Of a stretch of DNA of 64,000 nt, positions 47,801 through 55,539 are shown in pieces (position 1 is the first letter of the stretch; each line of letters starts with the position of its first letter). A program made the position numbers and the translations under genes. The stretch covers positions 310,001 to 374,000 of the forward strand of contig CALNXK010000044.1 of assembly GCA_942486035.1 (NCBI GenBank). The letters run 5' to 3'. The DNA is from Porites lobata (Eukaryota; Cnidaria; Anthozoa; Scleractinia; Poritidae). Under the pieces are notes generated by a model. The model was not told the origin of the DNA, made no database searches, and saw nothing but the letters and a program-made list of their open reading frames with translations.

Positions 47801-50800
47801 TCCGGCGATACTTCTCCCTCCACATTTTTCCGCCGAGAATAGGACGGATATCGACGGTCGATAGCGGCGGCAGGCAAAACTTTTCATTCTACCAAAATCT
47901 GGTTTCAGCAGAAATTTTGTAAACAACACTATAAAATCCGAGTTTAATGACTAGCATTCGGATTTCATTAGAAGTCAAAGTTCCAAAGGTCATAAAAAAG
48001 GGAATCAAACAGACTACGCACAAAGAAGTTTAGTAATTTGCGAACCGAAAACAACAAAAACAAACCGGTTAGCCAGTTTTGCGAAGACAGAGAAGGATCC
48101 ACACTTGCACTTCGAAACAACAAGCCTAACTGAAATCCTGTCAGAAAAATTCAACAGCTGTCTTGTCGCGTAGACGGGCATTTCAACAGGCTAGAGCCGC
48201 ATTCTAGCCACAATATGGCGGAAAAATAGGACTACAGCGACTTTGAAAGATTTTTGTCTCCGATTGTGAGTTACTTGTAACCAATTCTCAATGGGTACCA
48301 CCGGAATATGGATAACCAGAAATATCAAATTCAAGATCTACCTTCCATTAATGCCAGCTTTTCGGATTTCACTGGGGTTTTCCCGCTAAAAACCAACCAA
48401 AAACTCGCCATTTTTGAGTGGATTTTCACGTGCGTGGACTTTCACGGAAAGATTAAAACCAAAGTTTGCAGAAATTGCGAACGATACTACCTGAAATCTT
48501 GTCACCTCTGGTCCGCCTTTAAAATCACCTCCAGTGGCGGATCCAAGGGAGGGGCCCGAGGCTCCTGCCTCCTCCCCTCCCTTAGTTTTAGACCAAACTG
48601 AGGCCCGAGGGGCCGAAAAAGAATTTTTTTGGAGCCCGCCTCCCCTTTTCTGAGGGTCTGTATGACCGCCCCCCCCCCCCCCATCTCAAGGTCTGGATCC
48701 GGCACTGACCACAGTCTTTTAAACTAAGGAATATGATAAAAACTGGGTTTGTTGTTTTCCTTTGAATTGAAGCTGAGTCCGTGAGGGGAAGACAGCGCTA
48801 AGGAAATTTCCAGAAAACGTATTGGAAAGCCATAAAAAATTTTTCCACGAATCGGCCGCCACCTTTCCTATTTTCTATTTTTCAAACTTGTTTCCAGTAC
48901 TCTTTGACCGTTTTGTTCTTTTTACCTCATGTATGCTTCATTTAGAAGTATCACGGCAAAAAACGGCGAAACACTAATCCCTAATCCCTGGACGCGATGT
49001 GCCCTTTACAATGCAGGTATTAAGTAGACAGACGTGAAAATGAACTTTATTCATTGACAGGCTGCATGTGCACATGTTTATAACTACATGTAGGATTAAA
49101 GGTGACTTTTTTGGAATCTACCTGTGATGACTGTGATGTCGAGTTTTCTTATTTTACGTCGCCATGTTGACTGGCATAGGATAAATTAGTTGTGCGATGC
49201 TTTCTCGTGGTATACCGCGAATATCCCACTCGTGAGGAGCTTTGCGTGACGACGCAAAGAACGGCCGTGGAGCAGACAAACTCATGACTTGATTTTTGAG
49301 CTTACTGGCTTATAGCCAGAAAGCTTTATGCCGGCATCGGCATAAGAATGATGGCAAGTAAGGTCATTCTATTATTCTCGTACGTGCGGCAAAGCGTAAC
49401 CTTCAGAGCATATCCTTAGCTTGACCTTTCCGATTTACTCTTGAGAGGGACTTGACCCGAGTCATTTGTCTGTGGCCCAGAGTAACGATAATCGTCGTTT
49501 TGAGGGCAAAGAAGATATAACGATAATAGTCATTTCTGTGTCGATGTCTTGTTGTCCATTTTCTGTTTTATAAAGCGTTGTTATGACGAGGAATTTGATA
49601 CTGATCGTTCTTAGGGCTTTTTTAAAAAGGTTAAATAGGGTATTATGCTTCGTTACATTACAGAAACGCGCCCATTGAAAAACGTCGCCCGTGAAAAGTG
49701 GGGTACCCATTAGGCTTTGCGAGCAAAAACGAAGTTTCAAAGACTACCGTCGTTTTCGGTCTCTTATGAACTTCATAGCGGTTAACTATTCTCACACTTT
49801 CAAGAGACAATGCAGAAACAATAGAAGTAGGTTGCCATTGTTTTAAGTGTTGGAATGTCTTTGTCATTGCTACAAAGAATTAAGAAAATGTTTATGCAAA
49901 GAGAAGCATTTTTCTTCCTCGTGCACTAACATAAAACCCTCGCGAATTCGGTAGTCTCGTGCGAATCGTTTTGGCGGCAAAACATTTAAAGCTAATCAGA
50001 AACCAAAGTATTCTTCACTTAAAAACTCTTCTTCACGAAAATCACTCGATAAGATTGAATAAAAATGTTTGCAGCGTTTATAAATATTGTTATCAGAAGC
50101 GGTATTGTAGTTGTTTTCAAGAGACGGATTAGATCGCTGTTTAGGTTTGGCCGTTAAATATGTAGTAATAAGTAATAGCGTTCTTAAGGAAAGTATCGCT
50201 CTTAATTTTGCCTTATACTTTGCTAAAATCAATATCTTAAATGAAGAATGTAAGTGAGAGTGCTTTTTCGTCGAATTTGCCCGTAAATTCTAAGGTTTAT
50301 GATGTTATCCCAAACCCGTGACAAAATGTAAACAAACTATTAACGCATCGGTTGCGCTCACATTTCATCGATCGATTCGAACACCAAGAAGTTTGTAAAA
50401 GGTAGAAATGCATTTTAAGTCAGTGCATTGAATTATTTACGGCAAAATCAACAACAATCATCGAGGATTTTTCAATTTTGAAGCGTTTAACAGCAAAAAG
50501 TCACATGCTAATTCGGAGTAAATTTAGACAGTTTTTAAACAGACTGAGCTATTGTTAGTCGCGTGAAGTTCTATTCTTCATCGAAGAATAGGCAAATGTT
50601 GCGGATGTCTGAGCAGGAACAATAACCAGGAAAGGGATATACCCAGGGGATTTCTTGATTGACACTAAATTAACGTGATTTTTCACTTATTTGCATTTTC
50701 ACGATCGACGTTTTTGAATGGGCGCGTTTCTGTAATGTTGTACGAACGTAAGACGTTTGCGTTCGTGCGGAATGGCCTTTCAAATATCATATTACAAGAA

Positions 50801-53800
50801 ACATGCTCTGTTATGATAATTCTCGAATCGAGTTTAGCCAGATTAATTTCTTTACTTTTTCTATCCATTAGTACCCTGGGTGCCACAGACTTTTCTAGCG
50901 CGGTTTCCGGTTTCTGTCAAGTCTTTATAGTCTTTTTTCTGTCTTCGCCGCTCGTAGCTTCGGCCTACGGCCGAAGATGTGTCGGCCTTCGGCCAACACC
51001 GAAAGTCCCCACCGCACGCTTGATGTGTTGATTGAGTTTTACTAGTAATGAATATTTTTTAATCGTTTGTAGTGTTAAACACCGAAAATCAGCACAAACA
51101 TATTGGCAATAGAAAACAAAAAAACTATTAAATAATTTGAATTTCTCTTTGGAAAATAATTGTCCTCGTAGCACACGGCGTTATACGTATGTTCTTCCGG
51201 CCAGAGGTATCCGTCATTGTCCTTTTTTTCGCACAGAGGTCTATTCATTGCCAGTAAGGTCATTAGTGCTCCTAGAGGACTATTCTTCTTTGAATATGTT
51301 GTGGTTCAATTTTGTCCTAGGTTTAAATTTAATTTCCCTTTGTTGCTGCGGAGCGACCGAAGGGAGCGAGCAGCAACATAATCAGGATTTAAAGGAAATA
51401 TATAAGGTGGGACGAATTCTCGAATTCATCACTTTTTACCACAATGCATTGCATTTAACCAGAGTGCATTGCGCCACGAACAACTCAAATGAAAACACGG
51501 GGAAGTTCGGTGGGTGAGATCGAGAGTGCATCGTTCGCTGCTCAGACTTAGAGTTTTCTTTGTGGCGAATTTTCTACAGCACGGTTAGATATCTTACCAA
51601 ATTTTAAGACACGCAGGAGTCTTTCAGATGAGTACGATGGTTAACTTGGGGATTGGATTTCAATTCAAGAGCCTTTGACTAGTCCAGGTGTTAAACCTGA
51701 CGAGAAGATGAGCATTTGCTCATCGACTCCGCAACACGGGGGATATACAAATTCCAGCTTGCTAGAAGGTGATGTGAAAGTGAGAAAATGTCATGCAATG
51801 CTATTCTTAAGAAACTGTATGAGCCGAAAATGGACTGCGGTGATTTTGACCATTCGCTTCAAAATAACAGCGGAAATCGAGATGACAAAACATATGTTTT
51901 GTGTCCTACTTTGCAGACGAGGACGTGTATCGGCGTTTTGAAAGGCATAATTATGTTGTTTCATTCATTCATTGCCATGGAATATGCGTTTACATTGTTT
52001 TTTTCACTGTTAACAGCTCGGTTAAAGCGGCTGGCGATCATCTTGCCGGCGGAAGTTTCATGGAAAAGGAATAAAGTGAAAGATTTTTCCTAAAGCTTAC
52101 GTATTCAGCCTCTGTGGTGTAGTGGTTAGGTGTAGACGCGTCGTGTCGAAGGTGCTGGGTTCGAGTCCTACCGAATTATTTATTCCTACTTCCTTTTTTT
52201 TCCGTTTTTGTGATGTTGTTTTCTATAAATGTATAGCTAAATAACTGTTACTTAATAAAGTGCATCAAACAGCAAGAAAAGTATTGTGTTTCCAGTGAAA
52301 ATATCGTGCACCGTATATTAAATATATGGATAAACAATCTGAATTTCTATTATTTCCTACAATTTACTGTGGGAAAACCAGAGTTGATAACCACTTGATC
52401 ATTTTCTAAACAACGTTCCCACGAGTTCTTTCTATAGACTGATAGCAATTATTCTAGTACTTTCCAACATGTAACTAGGACATTCAATGTCATTTTTGAT
52501 TCTTTTTAAGTCTCACTGCCTAACTAATGCCAGTATCAACAGAATGTGCCGCAGCATTACTATCTTTTAGATACCCTAGTTTTAAACTCATTATCGTACA
52601 TTACCATACCCCACAACAAAGGGATATAAAATTAAAACCCAGGATAAAATTGAACCACAACATAGATACACTCGCCTAAAGGCGATAATCAAGTCACTCG
52701 TGGGATATTAATCATATTTCACGGTAACTAGCTTGACAAGAATGCAAAAATGAACATGCCTAATGGAATTTAACTTAATTGAAAACGTACTATTAATGGC
52801 TGTAATGTGCTCTGTTGTATTTTCCATCTATAGTCGTCTGTCTTTTTTCAAAGATTTTCTATTTATGTATTTTCCATTTGAAAGTTTGATAAATCGTTGT
52901 TGAAAATTAGATATCACCCCCACCCCCCACCCCCCACCCCCTTTCCACTGAATAATTTAGACCCTGCCATTCTCTCTTGGTCTATTACTTTACACTCTGC
53001 CCCCTTTCTCAACTTACATCCCTACTCCTGATAATTATTGCAGAGTCCCTACTTATTTCAAACATACATCCCGAGATTATATGGAGTAAAGACTTCGCTA
53101 CTCAGCTTAAGTAAATAAAAACAATGATTATTATTTCCAGCATGGTATATTGTGCTGAATTTAATAGTTTATAGATCTCGTGTTCCTTGTACAAAACAAA
53201 CTACATAAATGCTGTTAAACTTATAAATTAAAAATACTATTTAAAATAGGTTCATATCAGGAATTAACGATTAACCTTCACTTAAAGAATGTAGAAACTA
53301 CCAATGGCTCAACGACGCAACAAGAGCACAGGGATACAACAGGGCGCCTTTCAGATGTGATAATGCACTAGCAACTAAATGGTACAGATTAACAGGAAGA
53401 TCAGGAAACCAGATGCCCACCTCATGTGTCCCACGTAACCGCTGTGGAACCCATGCACCAGGTTGGCTTTCAGGACGTCATCCTTCCGCTGGTCAAATCA
53501 GCACTGTCAAAGTTTGTTTTCACTGGTATAGGATGGTCGGTCGTAGTAGGCGTGATGATTGCTGCCGCTGGCAGACTTTCATCCGTGTCCGCAACTGTGG
53601 TGGATTCTTCGTCTACGAATTCAAGAAGCCACCAGTTTGCCGTTTGCGTTACTGTGGAAATTCAGGTTAGGAATAAACGATAAAATAATGGATTACATAA
53701 AAAGATTATTAATTGAAAGCTTTAAAATTGTTTGTTTGTTTTCTTACCTTCAGTTTATTCTAGGTTCTTATGTTCAGGGAGGGGTTTTTCCTACATTTCT

Positions 53801-55401
53801 ATAATTTAACGCTTAACAGGAGGTTCAAACGCTTAGGAGAAATCACTTGAACTACAACTTTAAGTTGAATGATCAAACATTTGAGACAAAAAAAAAAAAG
53901 GTGGTATAAATAACCTAAATTTAAACGTATGCAGTTCAGCCCAGTGACACCGTTTATTTTAACGCCAGATTTTAGCAGTTCTAGCGTTTTTCTACCTGAC
54001 GCCTTGAGAATTAAATTCCACAAAAGCTCATCTTAACACATATTTTTTCTTACTTGTTTTTTTCTTTTACAGCTGCCGCACCGCTCCCACCACCAGGTAA
54101 TACTTTCACTCCAATTAACGATATCAGTTAAACAAATAAATAAATTAATAAATAAATTAATTAATTAATGATAACCGATTTAGAAGAAGCACATTTACAT
54201 AGTGTTTCTTTGTCAACCTGATTCTTGGTCGAATTAGAATTTGGAAATGTTGGTTTTAGGGGAGAGGGGAAAACCTTAGTACCCGGAGAAAAACCTCTTG
54301 GAACAAGGGAAAGAACCAACAATAAACTCAACCCACGTATGTCGTCGACGCCTGGATTTAGTCCCGAGCCACACGTCACAGGGTGGGAGGCATGCAAGTG
54401 CTCTCAACACTTCGCCATCCCTGTTCACCGAACAAGGGGAATGAATATGCTCTATAGACGACTTTTTTTCCCTTTATTTTATACTAAAAAAATAGGTTCT
54501 TTATGTTTGCAGAGATCCATGCCACTTTTTATATGTGAAATTGACGATCGTCATTACTTCAAAAGCGACGAAATGCAGGAGATTTTAATTTGATGAAATA
54601 TATTTTTAAGACTCAATTTTCGTCGCATACAATCATGAAACTAAGGCTGCTGTCAACACAAAAACTAAAAAAATTACCATCAACGGAAACAAGAATCATG
54701 TTAAAAAGTAGCAAAAATAAGATGTAGAAGAGATGCGATGGTGCAGGACTAGAAAGAAGCATGCGAACCTCAAGAGACAGTCCACCCAAAGAGAACCTCT
54801 CTGTAAAGTTATTAAAAAACAAGAAAAAACCCACTTGCCTGATTTATTCTAGGATTTGAGCTCTTTGTTTAAGATTTTTTGTTGCCAATTTTTAACTGAC
54901 ACATCGTGTTAATTTGGTTTAAAAACATAAAGAAAGAAAGAAAAAAACACTGCAGCAGCTACTTACACGACTGGTCATCCTACTTTCTATTTTAATTAAT
55001 TCCTTAGTCAATCTTTATTTAAAGAATGTAGAAACTATCAATGGCTCAACGACGCAACAAGAGCACAGGGATACAACAGGGCGCCTTTCAGATGTGATAA
55101 TGCACTAGCAACTAAATGGTACAGATTAACAGGAGGATCAGGAAACCAGATGCCCACCTCATGTGTCCCACGTAACCGCTGTGGAACCCATGCACCAGGT
55201 TGGCTTTCAGGACGTCATCCTTCCGCTGGTCAAATCAGCACTGTCAAAGTTTGTTTTCACTGGTATAGGATGGTCGGTCGTAGTAGGCGTGATGATTGCT
55301 GCCGCTGGCAGACTTTCATCCGTGTCCGCAACTGTGGTGGATTCTTCGTCTACGAATTCAAGAAGCCACCAGTTTGCCGTTTGCGTTACTGTGGAAAGTG
55401 A
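26747..55401 (+). CDS. Astacin metalloprotease with two C-terminal D8C domains (gene span, 11 exons)
   Basis: Secreted zinc endopeptidase of the astacin family (M12A). Eleven exons with consistent phases total 1572 nt, exactly 524 codons with stop. Order: signal peptide (about residues 1-20); propeptide with the FEGD aspartate switch (35-38); basic maturation region RKR (60-62); catalytic domain (about 63-258); zinc motif HEIGHALGFFHEQSRPDRD (154-172); Met-turn SLMHYG (209-214, with Tyr213); closing Cys257. A proline linker, D8C domain, second proline linker and second D8C follow. D8C is the Cys-rich domain of uromodulin/GP2/OIT3; its role here is unknown, perhaps adhesion or substrate recognition. 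All catalytic residues are present, so it should be active after propeptide removal. Targets could be matrix, developmental or venom-related and cannot be read from sequence. Further 5' non-coding exons are possible. Confidence 0.9.
27680..27812 (+). pseudogene. Decayed duplicate of the astacin signal-peptide exon
   Basis: The block GCAGTTTGCACCCCCCACAT, then ATG at 27714 and MKCVFVLLLVGLFSDLNSDQ, parallels exon 1 and its leader (CAGTAGTTTGCACTCCGCAA, MKWFGLLLLLAKT, SDSNPDG). The donor in exon 1 (GATG|GTAAGCCC) corresponds here to GATCAAAAGCCT, so the GT is lost. The frame ends at a TAG at 27810-27812. It could be an abandoned alternative first exon. A nearby GTAGTC at 27810 could in principle serve as a weak donor. 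Confidence 0.6.
27966..28233 (+). mobile_element. 268-bp MITE with 11-bp target duplication
   Basis: Termini TAGTTA...TAACTA, flanked on both sides by TGGTTAAAGCA (27955-27965, 28234-28244). The interior matches the copy at 29047-29314 in reverse and, partially, sequence at about 44058-44225. Non-coding. Confidence 0.8.
28250..29520. repeat. Three related direct repeats of intron sequence
   Basis: A block of about 150 bp occurs at 28250-28400, 29365-29525 and 31935-32135. Each has CGCAAACAGGA-like sequence (GCAAACAGGA), then TTCCATT...TTTT and AACCGC(T/A)(G/A)TCTT. It suggests repeated local duplication of this part of intron 1. Confidence 0.5.
29047..29314 (-). mobile_element. 268-bp MITE, inverted second copy
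   Basis: Same length as the copy at 27966-28233, in opposite orientation. It is flanked by imperfect duplications (TGTATAATCA left, TGGTATAATT right). Together the pair forms an inverted repeat that could fold back in the intron transcript. Confidence 0.75.
29817..30452. repeat. Tandem duplication, two 318-bp units
   Basis: Units 29817-30134 and 30135-30452 differ at about four positions (for example CCCCAAAAACTGGG versus CCCCGAAAACTGGGG), so roughly 98-99 percent identical. No open frame spans them. Confidence 0.92.
31380..31680 (+). pseudogene. Non-LTR retrotransposon ORF2 C-terminal fragment
   Basis: At 31560-31675 a plus frame reads YSGAILWNKLPCNVRQAELL then TKFKRLLKQVFLYCR and a stop. 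This is the conserved C-terminal tail of CR1/L2-like LINE polyproteins. Simple repeats follow immediately (31728 onward), as often at the 3' ends of such elements. Confidence 0.6.
31728..31845. repeat. Microsatellite (ACCT)n(GTCT)n(ATCT)n
   Basis: Compound tetranucleotide array directly after the LINE fragment. It gives an artefactual Thr/Tyr/Leu then Cys/Leu/Ser frame. Confidence 0.97.
32187..32330. mobile_element. Single terminus related to the TTAA element
   Basis: AAGGGGCTATGTCACG here matches the terminus of the element at 6223-7612. No matching opposite end was found nearby, so this is a truncated copy. Confidence 0.5.
32376..32441. repeat. (TTA)n microsatellite
   Basis: Near-pure trinucleotide array, encoding only artefactual poly-Leu or poly-Asn frames. 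Confidence 0.97.
32530..32850. repeat. LINE-like 3' UTR ending in (ATT)n
   Basis: T-rich non-coding sequence with repeated TTTTGTAA(C/T) blocks ending AATAAAG and then an ATT array (32757-32850). It resembles the 3' end of a non-LTR element. No protein. Confidence 0.4.
33894..34135. mobile_element. MITE-like hairpin, 242 bp
   Basis: Arms of about 65 bp starting AAGGCAATAAAATAAGGGCT and ending with the inverse (GCCCTCATTTTATTGCCTT), with small mismatches. Non-coding. It sits about 290 bp before exon 2. Confidence 0.7.
34426..34605 (+). CDS. Astacin exon 2: propeptide and start of protease domain
   Basis: Acceptor TTGTTTTGCAG, donor GTAAGC, phase 1 at both ends. It encodes NLFEGDMRLTPEQRY, with the Asp that caps the zinc in astacin zymogens, then PGRKRGSSKIYGKWPSG. 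That supplies a dibasic processing region and the conserved KWP at the start of the mature domain. Confidence 0.93.
35175..35298 (+). CDS. Astacin exon 3: N-terminal lobe
   Basis: Acceptor CTCTCTAG; donor GTAAGA; exits in phase 2. It encodes ARNSRAMKVIRDGMNEWVTK, then TCIRFKQR, the helix and Cys106-Ile-Arg-Phe strand typical of astacins. Confidence 0.92.
36280..36990 (-). pseudogene. Non-LTR retrotransposon RT fragment
   Basis: The minus strand contains NWVQFYLISNRKEQVYLNG, then FSTGVPQGSIPGPFL and, after a stop, IFINDL. This is the palm region around the GVPQGS motif of CR1/L2/Jockey-type LINE RT. Further on, YHSVIGRFFWNSIPQ resembles the C-terminal tail. Stops and gaps make it a pseudogene. 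Confidence 0.7.
37976..38584. mobile_element. 609-bp element with 15-bp terminal inverted repeats
   Basis: GGGTATGTGCCACCC at 37976 faces GGGCGGCACATACCC at 38570 (14 of 15 matching). Internally, a unit with AAAAAATTGGCCCATTTCT is repeated in tandem. A wider, older inverted pair (AATATCATRGGTGACGAATTAC) lies at about 37758 and 38664. Non-coding, no transposase. Confidence 0.6.
38698..38805. mobile_element. Small hairpin element
   Basis: Arms GTAATCAAATGGTATACTCG (38698) and its inverse ending 38805, each about 23 bp, around a 61-bp loop. MITE-like and non-coding. Confidence 0.55.
39368..39500. repeat. (ATTC)n microsatellite and related T/C-rich tract
   Basis: Tetranucleotide array; its His/Ser/Phe-rich frames are artefacts. 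Confidence 0.95.
40130..41490 (-). pseudogene. LINE-type retroelement, C-terminal ORF remnant
   Basis: Minus-strand pieces appear in order: LNWSNKWKSAPTYAICALNE with IYQQLLRTKHG, then DNTGLYRYNDALKWILLKLL, then NRPDLVVTDKTVVKEINIIE and MACQSWRNRA. This order resembles the tail of retroelement polyproteins common in cnidarian genomes, where a Cys-rich region precedes a nuclease-like RPDIVV...E segment. Stops and frameshifts separate the pieces. The clade assignment is uncertain. Confidence 0.5.
41758..42236. repeat. 480-bp tetranucleotide array (ATTC/ACTC/AACC) next to an exon
   Basis: Interleaved CATT, CACTC and AACCACTC repeats cover almost the whole stretch and end ten bases before the acceptor of exon 4. 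The His/Ser/Thr-rich 200-217 codon frames here are artefacts of the repeat reading into that exon. Confidence 0.97.
42247..42338 (+). CDS. Astacin exon 4: first half of zinc site
   Basis: Acceptor CATTTTCCAG, donor GTAAGT; phases 2 in, 1 out. It encodes CSSSVGRTGKRQDINLAFGC, then WTRGIVAHEIG, including zinc ligand His154 and catalytic Glu155. Confidence 0.95.
43220..43303 (+). CDS. Astacin exon 5: second half of zinc site
   Basis: Acceptor TTCTTCGAAG, donor GTAAGT, phase 1 at both ends. It encodes HALGFFHEQSRPDRDNFVTI, then VWANIPS. It supplies zinc ligands His158 and His164 and the SRPDRD segment diagnostic of astacins. Confidence 0.96.
43459..43601 (+). CDS. Astacin exon 6: Met-turn
   Basis: Acceptor TTCTGTTAG, donor GTATGT; phases 1 in, 0 out. 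It encodes NRRHNFKKYPRSTIDSLGTP, then YDYGSLMHYGKKAFSNNGQP. It contains the Met-turn and Tyr213, which serves as the fifth zinc ligand in astacins. Confidence 0.96.
43634..43793. mobile_element. 160-bp MITE with 9-bp target duplication
   Basis: Termini CACTCTCCTCCGCAGAGGC and GCCTCCGCGGAGGAGAGTG; flanks AGCCATAGA on both sides (43625-43633, 43794-43802). It inserted only about 30 bp after the exon 6 donor. Non-coding. Confidence 0.87.
44058..44225 (+). mobile_element. Diverged partial copy of the 268-bp MITE
   Basis: Shares TAGTTT(G/A)...AGAGGAGAC, CCGTGCACAATCCTTT and TTAATGCAACGTTT with the copies at 27966 and 29047, but is heavily mutated and lacks a clear right end. Confidence 0.5.
44258..44372. 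repeat. Imperfect hairpin with GTGCACTCG-type core
   Basis: Sequence TTTGTAATAAATAGGCATGA and the block TTCAAAGACC...AAAGTGCAC face their inverses around CGAGCCCGTAGGGCG. Related TTTGCACTCG sequences recur at about 45765-45810. The hairpin may be one end of the surrounding Crypton-containing element. Confidence 0.5.
44754..45130 (-). pseudogene. Crypton-like tyrosine recombinase C-terminus
   Basis: Minus-strand frame from 45127: KFTNHSARKTTVSKLKKANK, then RTDIAKVTDHRSINFLNDYD and EADEEERRRLSSAISK. It has the His-x-x-Arg box (HSAR), the second His (DHRS, normally GH) and the Tyr nucleophile (NDYD), as in Crypton-type recombinases and their domesticated relatives (DUF3504 type). The rest of the enzyme is missing. 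A second frame continues (MKLREKANIGSFRHHTNSDY). It lies in intron 6, opposite to the astacin gene. Confidence 0.65.
45130..46207. other. Intron 6 remainder, no gene recognised
   Basis: T-rich DNA with a poly-T run (45463-45480) and CACTCG-containing repeat sequence near 45765-45810. No coding signal. Confidence 0.5.
46208..46286 (+). CDS. Astacin exon 7: end of catalytic domain
   Basis: Acceptor ACATTTTTAG, donor GTAAGT; phases 0 in, 1 out. It encodes ATIGQRNGLSVIDAKQANLL, then YKKECE, the conserved astacin C-terminus with the final Cys257. Confidence 0.95.
46594..46720. repeat. (ATT)n microsatellite
   Basis: ATT array with a short second tract around 46700-46720, separated by AT-rich sequence containing AATAAA. 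Confidence 0.93.
46742..46837. mobile_element. Perfect 96-bp palindrome with 9-bp target duplication
   Basis: Two exact 48-bp arms meet with no spacer (centre CTCCCTCCGGAGGGAG). Ends are TAGCCTGCG and CGCAGGCTA. Flanks are CAAGACATT on both sides (46733-46741, 46838-46846). It is the smallest member of the family also at 21107 and 61195 and lies in astacin intron 7. Confidence 0.95.
47021..47038 (+). CDS. Astacin exon 8: 18-nt proline linker microexon
   Basis: Acceptor TTATTTTCAG, donor GTAAGG, phase 1 at both ends. It encodes K/RTPAP, a flexible linker between protease and first D8C domain. Support comes from phase matching, good splice sites and the parallel linker exon at 54073-54096. Confidence 0.75.
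48532..48707. mobile_element. hAT-like MITE, 176 bp
   Basis: Ends CAGTGGCGGATCCA and TGGATCCGGCACTG (13 of 14 inverted match). CAGTGGCGGATCC termini are common in hAT-type MITEs of animals. It contains a C-run at 48669-48682. No clean 8-bp target duplication could be confirmed. It produces an artefactual SGGSKGGARG frame. Confidence 0.65.
52108..52177 (+). tRNA. tRNA-Asp-like sequence, degenerate (tRNA-derived repeat)
   Basis: It has an A-box (TGGTGTAGTGGTTAG) and B-box (GGTTCGAGTCC), with a weak anticodon stem around GCGTCGT (anticodon would be GTC, Asp). The acceptor ends do not pair, so it is probably a tRNA-derived SINE head or pseudogene. A T-rich tract follows. Confidence 0.5.
52916..52942. 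repeat. C-rich run (CCCCCCA)n
   Basis: Short run of CCCCACC units within intron 8. Confidence 0.9.
53288..53665 (+). CDS. Astacin exon 9: first D8C domain
   Basis: Phase 1 at both ends; acceptor CACTTAAAG (weak pyrimidine tract), donor GTTAGG. One exon encodes a whole domain: ECRNYQWLNDATRAQGYNRA, KWYRLTGRSGNQMPTSCVPR, NRCGTHAPGWLSGRHPSAGQ, RRDDCCRWQTFIRVRNCGGF, FVYEFKKPPVCRLRYCG. Ten Cys including the Cys-Cys-x-Trp block match the D8C domain of uromodulin, GP2 and OIT3. Confidence 0.92.
54073..54096 (+). CDS. Astacin exon 10: 24-nt proline linker microexon
   Basis: Acceptor TTCTTTTACAG, donor GTAATA, phase 1 at both ends. It encodes AAAPLPPP. It is the counterpart of exon 8, so [linker + D8C] is the duplicated unit. 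Confidence 0.78.
54097..55024 (+). other. Astacin intron 10
   Basis: AT-rich, 928 bp. Frames at 54225-54593 and 54834-54613 have no recognisable domain. No mobile element identified. Confidence 0.5.
55025..55401 (+). CDS. Astacin exon 11: second D8C domain and stop
   Basis: It starts after ATTTAAAG, phase 1. It is nearly identical to exon 9: a silent change in the fifth codon, one Arg-to-Gly change, and two changes at the end. There, AATTCAG of exon 9 became AAGTGAG, creating a TGA stop right before a retained consensus donor (GTGAGT at 55403). The protein ends ...RLRYCGK. Confidence 0.88.
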
Positions 55402-55539
55402 GGTGAGTAATTATGATATATTGCAAAATTAAGGTAAAAAACCACTGCAAAAACCGTGTACGATCAATCTTGCTCAACGTCGGATCCAAAAAGATCGTGA
55501 TCAGTCAAAATATATTAAATTGAAAACGTTACAGTCAAG

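Larger units (their letters stand above)
47039..53287 (+). other. Astacin intron 8 (6.2 kb)
   Basis: It contains a hAT-like MITE (48532-48707), a small GCAGCAAC-bounded hairpin near 51343-51377, a tRNA-like sequence (52108-52177) and a C-rich run (52916-52942). The remaining parts (47.0-48.5, 48.7-51.3 kb) show no gene; their short frames lack domains. Confidence 0.6.

Noticed and set aside
48308..48601. 97-codon frame ending SGGSKGGARGSCLLPS
   Set aside because: The end is translated from a hAT-like MITE and the upstream part shows no domain or splice context.
53413..53683. Second reading frame of 85 codons (and 55163-55432) over the D8C exons
   Set aside because: It is open only because the D8C exon lacks stops in that frame; the Cys pattern and exon phases fit the other frame.
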